Positions 25,689-34,314 of a DNA stretch of 64,000 nt are shown in pieces; position 1 is the first letter of the stretch; each line of letters opens with the position of its first letter. The position numbers and the translations under genes are program-made. The notes below the pieces were generated by a model, which was given only the letters and a program-made list of their open reading frames with translations, was not told the DNA's origin and did no database searches. The DNA comes from Bacteroidia bacterium (lineage in GTDB: Bacteria; Bacteroidota; Bacteroidia; Flavobacteriales; Flavobacteriaceae): NCBI GenBank assembly GCA_030428865.1, contig JAUIEK010000008.1, positions 46,764 through 110,763 of the forward strand. Reading direction: 5' to 3'.

Positions 25689-27460
25689 TGGCAGAAAAAG
25701 TATCAGGAAAAGCTTTTGACGTAAAAATATTTAGCCGCTTAATGAGCTATGCTAAAAACTATAAACCTCGTTTTATTGTAGCGGCTTTATCTACTATTTT
25801 GTTAGCTCTATTTTCTGTCTTTCGAGTTATTGTATTAAAAAACGCAATAGATGATTACATGATTCCTAAAGATTCGGAAGGTTTGCTAAATCATGTTCTT
25901 CTTATGCTCGGCATTTTAATTGTAGAAGTTTTATTGCAACTCACATTTATTTTCTATGCCAATTGGGTAGGACAGCACATTATTAGAGATATGCGGTATC
26001 ATATTTTTAGAAAGATAGTCTCATTTAAAATGGGATATTTTGATAAAAACTCTGTAGGAAGATTGGTTACACGAGTAGTTTCTGATATCGAAACAATTGC
26101 TAATTTTTTTACGCAAGGTGTTTTTATGATTGTGAGCGATCTACTAAAAATGCTAGCGGTTACAGTAGTAATGCTATTAATTAATTGGCGATTGGCCTTA
26201 ATAGCATTGGCAATTCTCCCTGTATTAATTTATGCAACTAAGTTATTTCAAATAGCTATAAAAGCAACATTTCAAGAAGTTAGAAATCAAGTAGCTAATT
26301 TAAATAGCTTCGTGCAAGAACGTGTAACAGGAATGAAGATTGTACAGCTATTTAATCGTGAAAAAATTGAATACAAAAACTTTGTAGAAATCAACAATAA
26401 ACATAAAAAAGCGTACATAAAAACAATTTTTTATTACTCGGTTTTTTTTCCAATAGCAGAGGTGTTATCTTCTATTGCTGTAGGACTTATTGTATGGTAT
26501 GGAGGAAAACAAATTCTATCAGGTTTTGTAGAAGGACCTGGAGTAATTATTGCTTTTATTACGTTTGTTGAAATGCTTTTTAGGCCGCTACGCCAAATAG
26601 CAGATAAGTTTAACCAACTACAAATGGGAATTGTATCTGGAGAGCGTGTTTTTAAAGTGATAGATACGGATAGTACAATAGAAAAGAAAGGAACGATAAA
26701 AGCAAAAGATTTAAAAGGAGCTATTGAATTTAAGGATGTAAGATTTAGTTATGTTGAAAACGAAGAAGTTTTAAAAGGCGTTTCTCTTGAGGTCAAAGCA
26801 GGTCAAACCATAGCTATCGTGGGAGCTACAGGCGCTGGAAAAAGTACGATAATCAATTTGATTAATCGATTTTATGAGATTGATAGTGGTACCATTTGTG
26901 TTGATGGAGTTTCTGTAAAAAAGTATGAATTAGAATCTTTACGAAATAACATTGCTATTGTTTTACAAGATGTGTTTTTGTTTTCGGATACTATTTTGCA
27001 CAATATCAACTTAAAAAATGATGCTATTTCATTAGAAGAAGTTCAAGAAGCAGCTAAAAAAATAGGAATTCATGATTTTATTATGTCCTTGCCTGGTAAC
27101 TATCAGTACAACGTAAAAGAACGTGGAATTATGCTTTCGTCTGGTCAAAGACAGTTAATCGCTTTTTTACGAGCCTATGTAAGTAAACCTAGTATTTTGA
27201 TTTTAGATGAAGCTACATCTTCTGTAGATTCTCATTCAGAACAGCTTATACAACATGCTACAGAAGTAATTACTAAAGATAGAACATCTATTGTAATAGC
27301 ACATCGTTTGGCAACCATTAAGAAAGCAGATAAAATTATTGTAATGGATAAAGGAAAAATTGTAGAAGAAGGAACTCACAAACAACTCTTAAAAAAAGAG
27401 AATGGCTACTATAGAAAATTATACGAAAAACAGTTTAGCGAAGAGTTATTAGTTGATTAA
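25688..27460 (+). CDS. ABC exporter, fused membrane and ATPase domains
   Basis: 590 residues. Six-helix type IV (MsbA-like) membrane domain in about residues 1-320, then a nucleotide-binding domain with Walker A GATGAGKST (about 378-386), signature LSSGQRQLIAF, Walker B ILILDEATSS and H-loop AHRLATIKKAD. Homodimeric or heterodimeric exporter of lipid or drug type; no second half-transporter is nearby, so homodimer is favoured. Overlaps truA by 1 nt. Confidence 0.93.
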   Translation: MAEKVSGKAFDVKIFSRLMSYAKNYKPRFIVAALSTILLALFSVFRVIVLKNAIDDYMIPKDSEGLLNHVLLMLGILIVEVLLQLTFIFYANWVGQHIIRDMRYHIFRKIVSFKMGYFDKNSVGRLVTRVVSDIETIANFFTQGVFMIVSDLLKMLAVTVVMLLINWRLALIALAILPVLIYATKLFQIAIKATFQEVRNQVANLNSFVQERVTGMKIVQLFNREKIEYKNFVEINNKHKKAYIKTIFYYSVFFPIAEVLSSIAVGLIVWYGGKQILSGFVEGPGVIIAFITFVEMLFRPLRQIADKFNQLQMGIVSGERVFKVIDTDSTIEKKGTIKAKDLKGAIEFKDVRFSYVENEEVLKGVSLEVKAGQTIAIVGATGAGKSTIINLINRFYEIDSGTICVDGVSVKKYELESLRNNIAIVLQDVFLFSDTILHNINLKNDAISLEEVQEAAKKIGIHDFIMSLPGNYQYNVKERGIMLSSGQRQLIAFLRAYVSKPSILILDEATSSVDSHSEQLIQHATEVITKDRTSIVIAHRLATIKKADKIIVMDKGKIVEEGTHKQLLKKENGYYRKLYEKQFSEELLVD

Positions 27461-27465
27461 TCAGA

Positions 27466-27825
27466 ATGATTAAATCAAAATTTATATATGATGTTTTAGA
27501 CCTTTTGTTAGATGGTAATACTAACGGAATTAAGGCAAAATCCCAGATCAAATACTTGTGTGAATCTAATTATGAATATACAGAAAGTGGCGTATTTGTT
27601 AGTTTCACACATTGGCCAGGAATAGAAAAGTATAGGGTGCAGTCAGATAGATTAATACTTGATGGAGTAGTCGTAAAATCAACAAATCCAAATTTAGAAG
27701 CAGAAGCAATTGTATTTTTCAAAAAAGGATTAGTTGATTTTCTTGAAATTTGGAAGTATTATGGTGAAAGTTATCCTAGAGGAGAATTGACAAGCTATGA
27801 ATTATATTGTCTATTTGAAAAATAG
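27466..27825 (+). CDS. Hypothetical protein downstream of the ABC exporter
   Basis: 119 residues, not recognised. Soluble, acidic C-terminus, mixed alpha/beta with aromatic clusters (FVSFTHWPGIEKYRV and LVDFLEIWKYYGESYPRGELTSYELY). It begins 5 nt after the ABC gene stop and is probably co-transcribed. No motif gives a function. Confidence 0.65.
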   Translation: MIKSKFIYDVLDLLLDGNTNGIKAKSQIKYLCESNYEYTESGVFVSFTHWPGIEKYRVQSDRLILDGVVVKSTNPNLEAEAIVFFKKGLVDFLEIWKYYGESYPRGELTSYELYCLFEK

Positions 27826-27902
27826 TTCTGTTAGAGAAAGATATTGTTAAAGAATAAAAGACGCAAATGTTTATAATTTGTGTAATGACTTCTGAAATTT
27901 AA

Positions 27903-28694
27903 TTACTTCACAGGTGTTAACATGTTTTGATAGTTATCAAACCCTATAGTCACTATCATTACAATATTTATTAATATTCCAAAAACAACAAAAACCACAA
28001 CTAATAAAACTAAAAATAAAAGAACTTTTATAAAGTATTGTATTAATGAAAGATTAAATAAACGAATTAATATGTATGAGTTATATAAGAAGAAAAATAT
28101 AGTTAAAACAAAGGATGCATTGGTATAATTATTTACACTAGTAAGATATAAAGTACCAAGAATAAAGAAATTGATAATAGATAACTGTGCAGATGAGTAT
28201 GTATAGATTATATTATGTTCTAAATAATTAAACTTCTTTTTATTTAGAAAAACAATCCAAGATATTAATGCGTAAATAGGAATAGATATAATGTTAAAAA
28301 ATGATTGATATTCTAAGGTTAGAGCCATTATTTTTTCATTATACTCCTTGCTAGTATTCCCAAATGTTTCAGCACTTTTATTTACGGCATCTATTGCAAT
28401 ATCCTTATTTATTAAAGCTAAAATACCTGTTAATGTAATAGATATTAAAAGATAACTGAAAGGATTGTAATAACGTTTTCTTACACCTTTAATGTAGCTC
28501 TCAATTACAGCATGTGGTTTAATTATAAGATGAATAAATGTTTTAAAAAGACGATTATCTACACTTAAAACTTTGTCTAAAATTTCTTGAAATACGAACT
28601 TTAAGGTAATGCTGTTTCCTAAAACTCTAGCACCACAGTTTTGGCAATAGCCATCCTTTTTTGCTAATTCGACTTTACAGTTTTTACAGAGCAT
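27903..28694 (-). CDS. DUF3667 membrane protein with N-terminal zinc ribbon
   Basis: 263 residues. An N-terminal CxxC/CxxC ribbon (MLCKNCKVELAKKDGYCQNCGARV, Cys3/6/17/20) is followed by the DUF3667 segment with LIIKPHAVIESYIKGVRKRYYNPFSYLL. About five membrane helices fill the remainder, ending in FGILINIVMIVTIGF. Family function unknown. Starts 1 nt beyond the cdaA stop on the same strand, so both are likely co-transcribed. Confidence 0.85.
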   Translation of the reverse strand: MLCKNCKVELAKKDGYCQNCGARVLGNSITLKFVFQEILDKVLSVDNRLFKTFIHLIIKPHAVIESYIKGVRKRYYNPFSYLLISITLTGILALINKDIAIDAVNKSAETFGNTSKEYNEKIMALTLEYQSFFNIISIPIYALISWIVFLNKKKFNYLEHNIIYTYSSAQLSIINFFILGTLYLTSVNNYTNASFVLTIFFFLYNSYILIRLFNLSLIQYFIKVLLFLVLLVVVFVVFGILINIVMIVTIGFDNYQNMLTPVK

Positions 28695-28695
28695 A

Positions 28696-29472
28696 TTACT
28701 GAATATCTTTCTCTAACTTATCCGCTAACTCATCTTCATCTGCATACAATTCAAACTCACCATCTTTAATATAAGAGATCTCGCCAGTTTCTTCAGAAAC
28801 AATTAAACATAAGGCATCTGTTCTCTCACTAATTCCGAAAGCTGCTCTATGACGCAATCCAAATCGAGATGGAATTCGATCATTATCAGATACAGGTAAA
28901 ATTACACGTGTAGCGATTATGTAGTTATCTCTGATAACGATTGCTCCATCATGTAGCGGACTATTTTTATAAAAAATACTTTCTAAAATAGCTTCATTAA
29001 CCAATGCATACATGCCATCGCCTGAATTGGCAATAAAGTCAAGATTGTTGGTGCGTTCTATCACAATTAAAGCGCCTGTTTTTGTTTTAGATAGTTTTTT
29101 GCATGCATTTACGATGACTTCTGTGTCGGTCTCGGAGCTCATTTCAGATTGAAGAAACTTTAATTGTTTCAAAAAGTTTTTTTTGCTAGAAAAGTTAGTC
29201 GTTCCAATCATTAATAAAAACTTTCTGATTTCTTGCTGAAATACAATAATAAGAGCAATAACTCCACCACTTAACAAGTATCCTAGAATTTTGCTAAACA
29301 TTTCCATCTTTAAAAGCTCAGTAGCTTTCCACAGTAAAAAAATAAAAGCAATACCCAAAAAGATGTTTATTGCAACCGTTCCTTTTAGTAGTTTGTAGGT
29401 ATAATAAATAAGAAGCGCAACAAACAGAATGTCTAAGATATCTAAAACCGAAAATTCTAAAAAGTCAAACAT
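28696..29472 (-). CDS. cdaA: Diadenylate cyclase CdaA
   Basis: 258 residues. Makes the second messenger c-di-AMP from two ATP. Three N-terminal helices (about residues 10-85) anchor it. The DisA_N/DAC domain carries the catalytic DGA (175-177 in SPLHDGAIVI) and RHR (207-209 in FGLRHRAAFGIS) motifs, both intact. Downstream of folP on the same strand with a 31-nt gap, an arrangement common in Bacteroidetes. Confidence 0.95.
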   Translation of the reverse strand: MFDFLEFSVLDILDILFVALLIYYTYKLLKGTVAINIFLGIAFIFLLWKATELLKMEMFSKILGYLLSGGVIALIIVFQQEIRKFLLMIGTTNFSSKKNFLKQLKFLQSEMSSETDTEVIVNACKKLSKTKTGALIVIERTNNLDFIANSGDGMYALVNEAILESIFYKNSPLHDGAIVIRDNYIIATRVILPVSDNDRIPSRFGLRHRAAFGISERTDALCLIVSEETGEISYIKDGEFELYADEDELADKLEKDIQ

Positions 29473-29503
29473 ATTATGGGTCTTATTGCTAATGTAAAAA
29501 ATA

Positions 29504-30325
29504 TTATTGGATTTGCTCTACAACTTTTACAGCTTCCATAGCCTCTTTAACATCATGAACTCTAAGAATATTAGCTCCATTAATAAGTGCAATCGTGTTT
29601 GCAGTAGTGGTTGCATTTAATGCTTTTTCAGCAGTTATATTAAGAGGTTTGTACAGCATAGATTTTCTTGACATTCCCGCAAGAATAGGAACGCCTAAAT
29701 GTGTAAAATAGGTTAGGTTTTTCAATAACTCATAATTATGATCTATTGTTTTTCCAAAACCAAAACCAACATCTAATATTACATCATTTACATGTAAATT
29801 TTTTAACTTAAAAAGTTGTGCAGAAAAGAAAGAAAACACCTCTTTTGTCGCATTTTCATATGTTGGATTCTGTTGCATATTTTGAGGTGTACCTTGCATA
29901 TGCATTAAAATATAAGGCACTTGCAGATCAGCAACAGTCGTAAACATATTTTTATCCATCGTGCCTCCTGAGATGTCATTAATAATAGCTGCACCAGCTT
30001 CAACACATTTTTTAGCAACTACGCTTCTAAAGGTATCAATAGATAAAATAATATCTGGAAACTTATTTAATAGTAACTCTGTTACAGGAATAATTCTTTT
30101 TAATTCTTCTTCTTCAGAAATAGAATCGGCTCCAGGTCTAGAGGAAAAAGCTCCAACATCAATAAAAGTAGCACCCTCATTTAGCATCTTTTCAGCTTGT
30201 TTCAGAATAGCAGTATCAGAGGTGTGCTTTCCTCCATCGTAAAAAGAATCAGGAGTGATATTCAAAATACCCATCACCTTGGGTTTACTTACATCAACAA
30301 GGTTGCCCTTACAGTTTATAGTCAT
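29504..30325 (-). CDS. folP: Dihydropteroate synthase
   Basis: 273 residues. Condenses 6-hydroxymethyl-dihydropterin pyrophosphate with p-aminobenzoate in folate synthesis; target of sulfonamides. Motifs: MGILNITPDSFYDGG near the N-terminus, FIDVGAFSSRPGA, IINDISGGTMD, PYILMHMQGTP and ILDVGFGFGKT. Full length TIM barrel. Divergent from the DUF1599 gene and followed by cdaA. Confidence 0.96.
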   Translation of the reverse strand: MTINCKGNLVDVSKPKVMGILNITPDSFYDGGKHTSDTAILKQAEKMLNEGATFIDVGAFSSRPGADSISEEEELKRIIPVTELLLNKFPDIILSIDTFRSVVAKKCVEAGAAIINDISGGTMDKNMFTTVADLQVPYILMHMQGTPQNMQQNPTYENATKEVFSFFSAQLFKLKNLHVNDVILDVGFGFGKTIDHNYELLKNLTYFTHLGVPILAGMSRKSMLYKPLNITAEKALNATTTANTIALINGANILRVHDVKEAMEAVKVVEQIQ

Positions 30326-30437
30326 AATTTCTTTGTAGACAAGACAAAAGTTTTCAGCGTTGAAAAAATGTATTATTAAAAAATTGTCTTTTTAGTTCGT
30401 AAAATTTGACCGAAATTTACGCAAATTACGCTAGCTT

Positions 30438-30971
30438 ATGCCAAATACCTCTCAGGAATACGATGCTGTAATAGAAGAATGCAAAGCTTTATTTATAAAG
30501 AAAATGAGCGATTATGGACCAGCTTGGAGAATCTTGCGTCTTCCTTCTTTAACAGATCAAATTTTTATTAAAGCACAACGTATTCGTCAGTTGCAAGAAA
30601 ATTCAGTGCGAAAAGTAGATGAAGGAGAAAGGTCTGAATTCATAGGAATCATTAATTACTGTATAATGGCACTCATTCAGTTAGAACTAGGAGTTGTAGA
30701 AAACCCTGATTTGAATACAAAAGAAGCTACTATGTTGTACGACAAGCATATTTCCAAAACTAAGGAGTTGATGCTAAATAAAAATCATGATTATGGAGAG
30801 GCGTGGAGAGATATGCGTATTAGTTCTCTAACAGATTTGATTTTGCAGAAGCTGTTGCGTGTGAAGCAAATTGAAGACAATAAGGGAAAAACATTAGTGT
30901 CAGAAGGAATTGACGCTAATTATCAAGATATGATTAACTACGCTGTTTTTGCTATGATACATATGAATTAA
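30438..30971 (+). CDS. DUF1599 protein with internal duplication
   Basis: 177 residues, DUF1599 family. Two clearly similar halves: KKMSDYGPAWRILRLPSLTDQ (about residues 21-41) and NKNHDYGEAWRDMRISSLTDL (about 113-133), each followed by a KAQRIRQLQEN / KLLRVKQIEDN-like stretch. The shared DYG.AWR..R..SLTD motif suggests a duplicated helical nucleotide-binding-type fold; function not established. It shares a divergent promoter region with folP and lies 5 nt before the DoxX-like gene. Confidence 0.9.
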   Translation: MPNTSQEYDAVIEECKALFIKKMSDYGPAWRILRLPSLTDQIFIKAQRIRQLQENSVRKVDEGERSEFIGIINYCIMALIQLELGVVENPDLNTKEATMLYDKHISKTKELMLNKNHDYGEAWRDMRISSLTDLILQKLLRVKQIEDNKGKTLVSEGIDANYQDMINYAVFAMIHMN

Positions 30972-30976
30972 TAATT

Positions 30977-31942
30977 ATGAAAGTACTTGTTCAATTATCA
31001 AGAGTATTTGTAGGTGCCATATTTGTATTTTCTGGCTTTGTCAAACTAGTAGACCCGATAGGGTCTCAATACAAGTTTGAAGAATATTTTAGTGAAGGAG
31101 TCCTAAATATGGAATTTTTAATTCCGTATGCATTGGGTTTTTCTATCGTATTGATTTTAGCAGAAATTATGTTAGGTGTAATGCTGTTATTAGGCTATAA
31201 GCCAAAATTTACTGTGTGGAGTATATTTTTCTTAACACTTATCTTTTTATTTCTAACATGGTATTCTGCTTACTACAACAAAGTGACAGATTGTGGTTGT
31301 TTTGGTGATGCTATTAAACTTACACCATGGGAGACTTTCTACAAAAACGTTGTTCTATTTGTATTAGTATTATTGTTGCTAATTCGTGTAAAAGACATTA
31401 AACTGATACTGACTAAAAAATTAACCGTAGCATTAACATTCATCTGTTTATTAAGCTTTAGTTATATAACCTATTATGTGCTAAATCACTTGCCTATAAT
31501 TGATTTTAGAGCATATGCGGTAGGAAAAAGTATTCCCGAAGGCATGAAGTTTCCAGAAGATATAAATGAACTCCCTGCTATACAGAATTTTGTTTTAGAA
31601 GATACTCAGAATGATCTGACAGATCAGATTCTTGCAGAAAAAAAAGTGATGCTTGTGTTGGTGTATAACATTCAAAAATCTGATAAAAAAGGGTTTATTG
31701 AAATTAAAAAAGCTGCTGATAAAGCCATTGCAAAAGGATATAAGGTTTATGGAGTAACAGCTTCATTTGGAGATGAGCTAGTCATTACACAAAATAAATA
31801 CAACCTTCCTTTTGATTTTCTATTTTGTGATGAAACTACAATTAAAACAATTATACGTTCTAATCCTGGAATCATCACTTTGTTAAAAGGTGTTGTAACT
31901 GCAAAAAGTAATTGGAAAGATGCTGATAAGATTAATTTTTAG
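30977..31942 (+). CDS. BT_3928-family DoxX-like membrane protein
   Basis: 321 residues. Four N-terminal membrane helices of the DoxX/MauE type, with VTDCGCFGD (about residues 107-115) giving the CGC motif typical of the redox-linked MauE branch. The C-terminal 150 residues are soluble and predicted alpha/beta, perhaps a thioredoxin-like fold without a CxxC. BT_3928 family, found next to DUF1599 in Bacteroidetes. Function unknown; oxidoreductase assistance is inferred. Confidence 0.88.
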   Translation: MKVLVQLSRVFVGAIFVFSGFVKLVDPIGSQYKFEEYFSEGVLNMEFLIPYALGFSIVLILAEIMLGVMLLLGYKPKFTVWSIFFLTLIFLFLTWYSAYYNKVTDCGCFGDAIKLTPWETFYKNVVLFVLVLLLLIRVKDIKLILTKKLTVALTFICLLSFSYITYYVLNHLPIIDFRAYAVGKSIPEGMKFPEDINELPAIQNFVLEDTQNDLTDQILAEKKVMLVLVYNIQKSDKKGFIEIKKAADKAIAKGYKVYGVTASFGDELVITQNKYNLPFDFLFCDETTIKTIIRSNPGIITLLKGVVTAKSNWKDADKINF

Positions 31943-31995
31943 TATTTGATGAATAAATTTGCTAACTTCGTAAGAATCAACTAAAAACAAAAAAT

Positions 31996-33024
31996 ATGAA
32001 ATTTTTAAAATATTTTTTCTTGTTACTGCTAATAGTAGTAGTTGCAGGATTAGGTTACGTGTTTTTTCAACCAGATTCTTACGATGTATCGCGATCAAAA
32101 GTAATTCAGGTACCTGTTTCAATCGCTTTCAATACGGTTAATGAAATGAAAACTTGGGAAGATTGGGGGCCTTGGCACGATGAAGATTCAACAATTGTTG
32201 TGACATACGGAGATATAACTTCTGGAGTTGGAGCCTATAATAGCTGGACAAGTAAAGATGGGCCAGGAAATATGAAAACAGTTAACACTGTTGCTAATGA
32301 ATTAATTGAGCAAAAAATGCAGTTTGAAGATTACGAACCAAGTGATGTTGTTTGGAAGTTTAAAGAAACTGAAAAAGGAACAGAAGTTACTTGGCAAATG
32401 AAAGAAGACAAAGCACCTTTTATGTTTAAGATGTTTGCTGCACTTTCTGGTGGATGGGATGGTATGTTAGGTCCTATGCAAGAAAAAGGATTAGATAATC
32501 TAGAAAAAATTGTACTAAAAGAAGCAGAACTAGCCAACAACTTCAAAATAGGTGCTGTAACTATAAAAGAAGTAGAAACTAAAAAGTTTATAGGATTCTA
32601 TCATAAAGCAAGTACAGATAATCATGAGGAAATGACAAAAATCTTTATGGAAGATATGCCTAAAGCTGGAATTTATGCATCTAATCAAGGATTGAAAGAG
32701 GGAGAGTATACTCCAGCAGCCGTGTATACCAAGTGGGATGAAGAAACGAAAGAGGCAGAATTTTACATTGGTTTACTGCTTCATAAAAATTTAAAGCCTG
32801 CTGATGGAATGAAAGAAATTGCAATTTCTAAAGGAAAGGTGGTAACAGTGTCAAAATTTGGTAATTATGGTATTGGAGATTATGAAGCTCATGAAAAGAT
32901 AGCTGAGTATTTACAGGCAAATGAGTTAGAAATGGCAGGTCTTGTATGGGAATTATACGTGAATGATCCCATGACGGTTAAGCCGCAGGATATTCAAACA
33001 GATATTTATTATCAAGTAAAATAA
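31996..33024 (+). CDS. SRPBCC-domain protein with C-terminal GyrI-like domain
   Basis: 342 residues. One N-terminal membrane anchor (about residues 5-24, YFFLLLLIVVVAGLGYVFF), an SRPBCC/START-like ligand-binding domain (about 35-180) and a GyrI/effector-binding-like domain to the end (FIGFYHKASTDNHEEM and KGKVVTVSKFGNYG). Architecture is common in Bacteroidetes; ligand unknown. A TAACTTCG box 26 bp upstream may be the promoter. A terminator follows. Confidence 0.82.
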   Translation: MKFLKYFFLLLLIVVVAGLGYVFFQPDSYDVSRSKVIQVPVSIAFNTVNEMKTWEDWGPWHDEDSTIVVTYGDITSGVGAYNSWTSKDGPGNMKTVNTVANELIEQKMQFEDYEPSDVVWKFKETEKGTEVTWQMKEDKAPFMFKMFAALSGGWDGMLGPMQEKGLDNLEKIVLKEAELANNFKIGAVTIKEVETKKFIGFYHKASTDNHEEMTKIFMEDMPKAGIYASNQGLKEGEYTPAAVYTKWDEETKEAEFYIGLLLHKNLKPADGMKEIAISKGKVVTVSKFGNYGIGDYEAHEKIAEYLQANELEMAGLVWELYVNDPMTVKPQDIQTDIYYQVK

Positions 33025-33051
33025 AGTAACAGATATTAAAAATTTATAATT

Positions 33052-33095
33052 AGATTCTGAAAAGTACAAACTTGTGTTTTTCAGAATCTTTTTAT
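33052..33095 (+). terminator. Terminator after the SRPBCC gene
   Basis: Stem AGATTCTGAAAA/TTTTCAGAATCT with a loop of about 14 nt and a T-rich tail. It lies just before crcB; no fluoride riboswitch consensus was seen here. Confidence 0.75.
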
Positions 33096-33102
33096 TTTCG
33101 TA

Positions 33103-33474
33103 ATGATGAAGCAAATCATACTTGTTTTTGTTGGAGGAGGTTTTGGCAGTGTTTTTCGTTTTTTGTTGTCGAAAATTTTCAATACTGAATCTAGCGGAAT
33201 TCCTACGGGAACTTTTATGGCAAACATCTTAGGAAGTTTGTTAATAGGGGTATTATTAGGTTTAGCAGCGAAGAATGAAACATTAACTCAAAATCAAACA
33301 CTGCTATTAGCAACAGGTTTTTGTGGAGGTTTTACTACTTTCTCTACATTTGCCTATGAAAATTACCTGTTCTTAAAAAATGGCGATTTTTTAAATTTTA
33401 TATTATACGCTATTTTAAGCTTTGTAATAGCTATTACTGCCGTTTTTTTAGGCCTATATCTTGCTCGGCTTTAA
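33103..33474 (+). CDS. crcB: Fluoride channel CrcB/Fluc
   Basis: 123 residues, four membrane helices. Motifs of the dual-topology fluoride channel: GGGFGSVFRFLLS near the N-terminus, GTFMANILGSLLIGVLLG and GFCGGFTTFSTFAYE (phenylalanine box). A single gene suggests a homodimer. Two adjacent ATG codons at the start. The last 4 nt overlap the convergent DUF1684 gene. Confidence 0.95.
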   Translation: MMKQIILVFVGGGFGSVFRFLLSKIFNTESSGIPTGTFMANILGSLLIGVLLGLAAKNETLTQNQTLLLATGFCGGFTTFSTFAYENYLFLKNGDFLNFILYAILSFVIAITAVFLGLYLARL

Positions 33475-34100
33475 TCTTGTTTTTTATAATCTTTTATTCC
33501 AGCTCGTATTGCAACATTCAGATGATTTTTTCTCGGAGTTAACGGACAGGAATATTTTTTGTTATATGCACAATAAGGATTATATGTGTTGTTGAAATTT
33601 AATATGATGGAATCGTTTTTAATATCGCTAATAAATAAATTCATATAACGACCACCTCCATACGATTCTTCACCACTGGTAGCATCGGTAAAAGGTAAAA
33701 AAAGATAATCTTTATATTCCTCACTATTTTTAGAATCTTCGCCTCTATAAACAGTAAGTTCAAGCTTTTTGCCTTGTAATTCAAAATGTAAAACTCCGTA
33801 TTCTCTATACAAAGGTTTTCTATCTGTTGTTGTGGCCATTTTAAAAAGAGACGAGTTAGGGGTTAGTTCTATTCTTGCTTCTACAACATAAGTAGAATCA
33901 ACAGGGAAAAAATCAAGACCAGTAAAACGCTTTAAATCTTTTTTTGTTAAGGGAGATTTTGAAGCGTCTTTAAAAATGGTATTTTGCTCTCTTTGGTAAT
34001 CTGTTTCTCCTTTAATAGCTCTTTTTTTATTATCCTGACAAGCAGCTGTTAGCATAATACTAAATAGAAAAAATAAAATTAAGTTCACTTTTGATTTCAT
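33471..34100 (-). CDS. DUF1684 lipoprotein
   Basis: 209 residues. Lipoprotein signal (SIMLTAACQD, Cys about 21). DUF1684 family: DFFPVDSTYVVEARIEL, the segment YREYGVLHFELQGKKLELTVYRG, and the C-terminal NFNNTYNPYCAYNKKYSCPLTPRKNHLNVAIRAG with its conserved NPYCAY..YSCP core. Envelope-associated; function unknown. Convergent with crcB by a 4-nt overlap. Confidence 0.92.
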   Translation of the reverse strand: MKSKVNLILFFLFSIMLTAACQDNKKRAIKGETDYQREQNTIFKDASKSPLTKKDLKRFTGLDFFPVDSTYVVEARIELTPNSSLFKMATTTDRKPLYREYGVLHFELQGKKLELTVYRGEDSKNSEEYKDYLFLPFTDATSGEESYGGGRYMNLFISDIKNDSIILNFNNTYNPYCAYNKKYSCPLTPRKNHLNVAIRAGIKDYKKQD

Positions 34101-34175
34101 AGTATCAAAAATACTTTTTTAAAACCTGTAATTCAAAAAAGAATTTGTTTAGCTTTACGGCGTAAATCAAAAACA

Positions 34176-34232
34176 ATGAAAACAGTCAATTCATATAAAC
34201 CAAAACAGCAGTTAGTCGGTATAATGTTTTGA
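34176..34232 (+). CDS. Possible 18-codon leader peptide before the MFS gene
   Basis: ATG to TGA frame (MKTVNSYKPKQQLVGIMF) between the DUF1684 gene and a strong hairpin. Too short to judge by coding signals. Its 3' part contains AGTCGG, complementary to the left arm of the following terminator, so it could belong to an attenuation leader. It may equally be chance. Confidence 0.3.
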   Translation: MKTVNSYKPKQQLVGIMF

Positions 34233-34261
34233 CAGTTTTTTAAACAAATACATTTTAATTA

Positions 34262-34290
34262 GAGTCCGACTTTTTTAGTCGGACTTTTTG
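34262..34290 (+). terminator. Hairpin terminator/attenuator before the MFS gene
   Basis: Stem AGTCCGAC/GTCGGACT with a T-rich loop and a T-run, ending 25 nt before the transporter ATG. There is no annotated gene upstream on this strand except the 18-codon frame. Confidence 0.7.
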
Positions 34291-34314
34291 TTTTGACAAT
34301 TTTCTCTCACAATC

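Noticed and set aside
33025..33102. Possible fluoride riboswitch before crcB
   Set aside because: The only structure is a simple hairpin terminator of the preceding gene; the crcB-motif core was not found.
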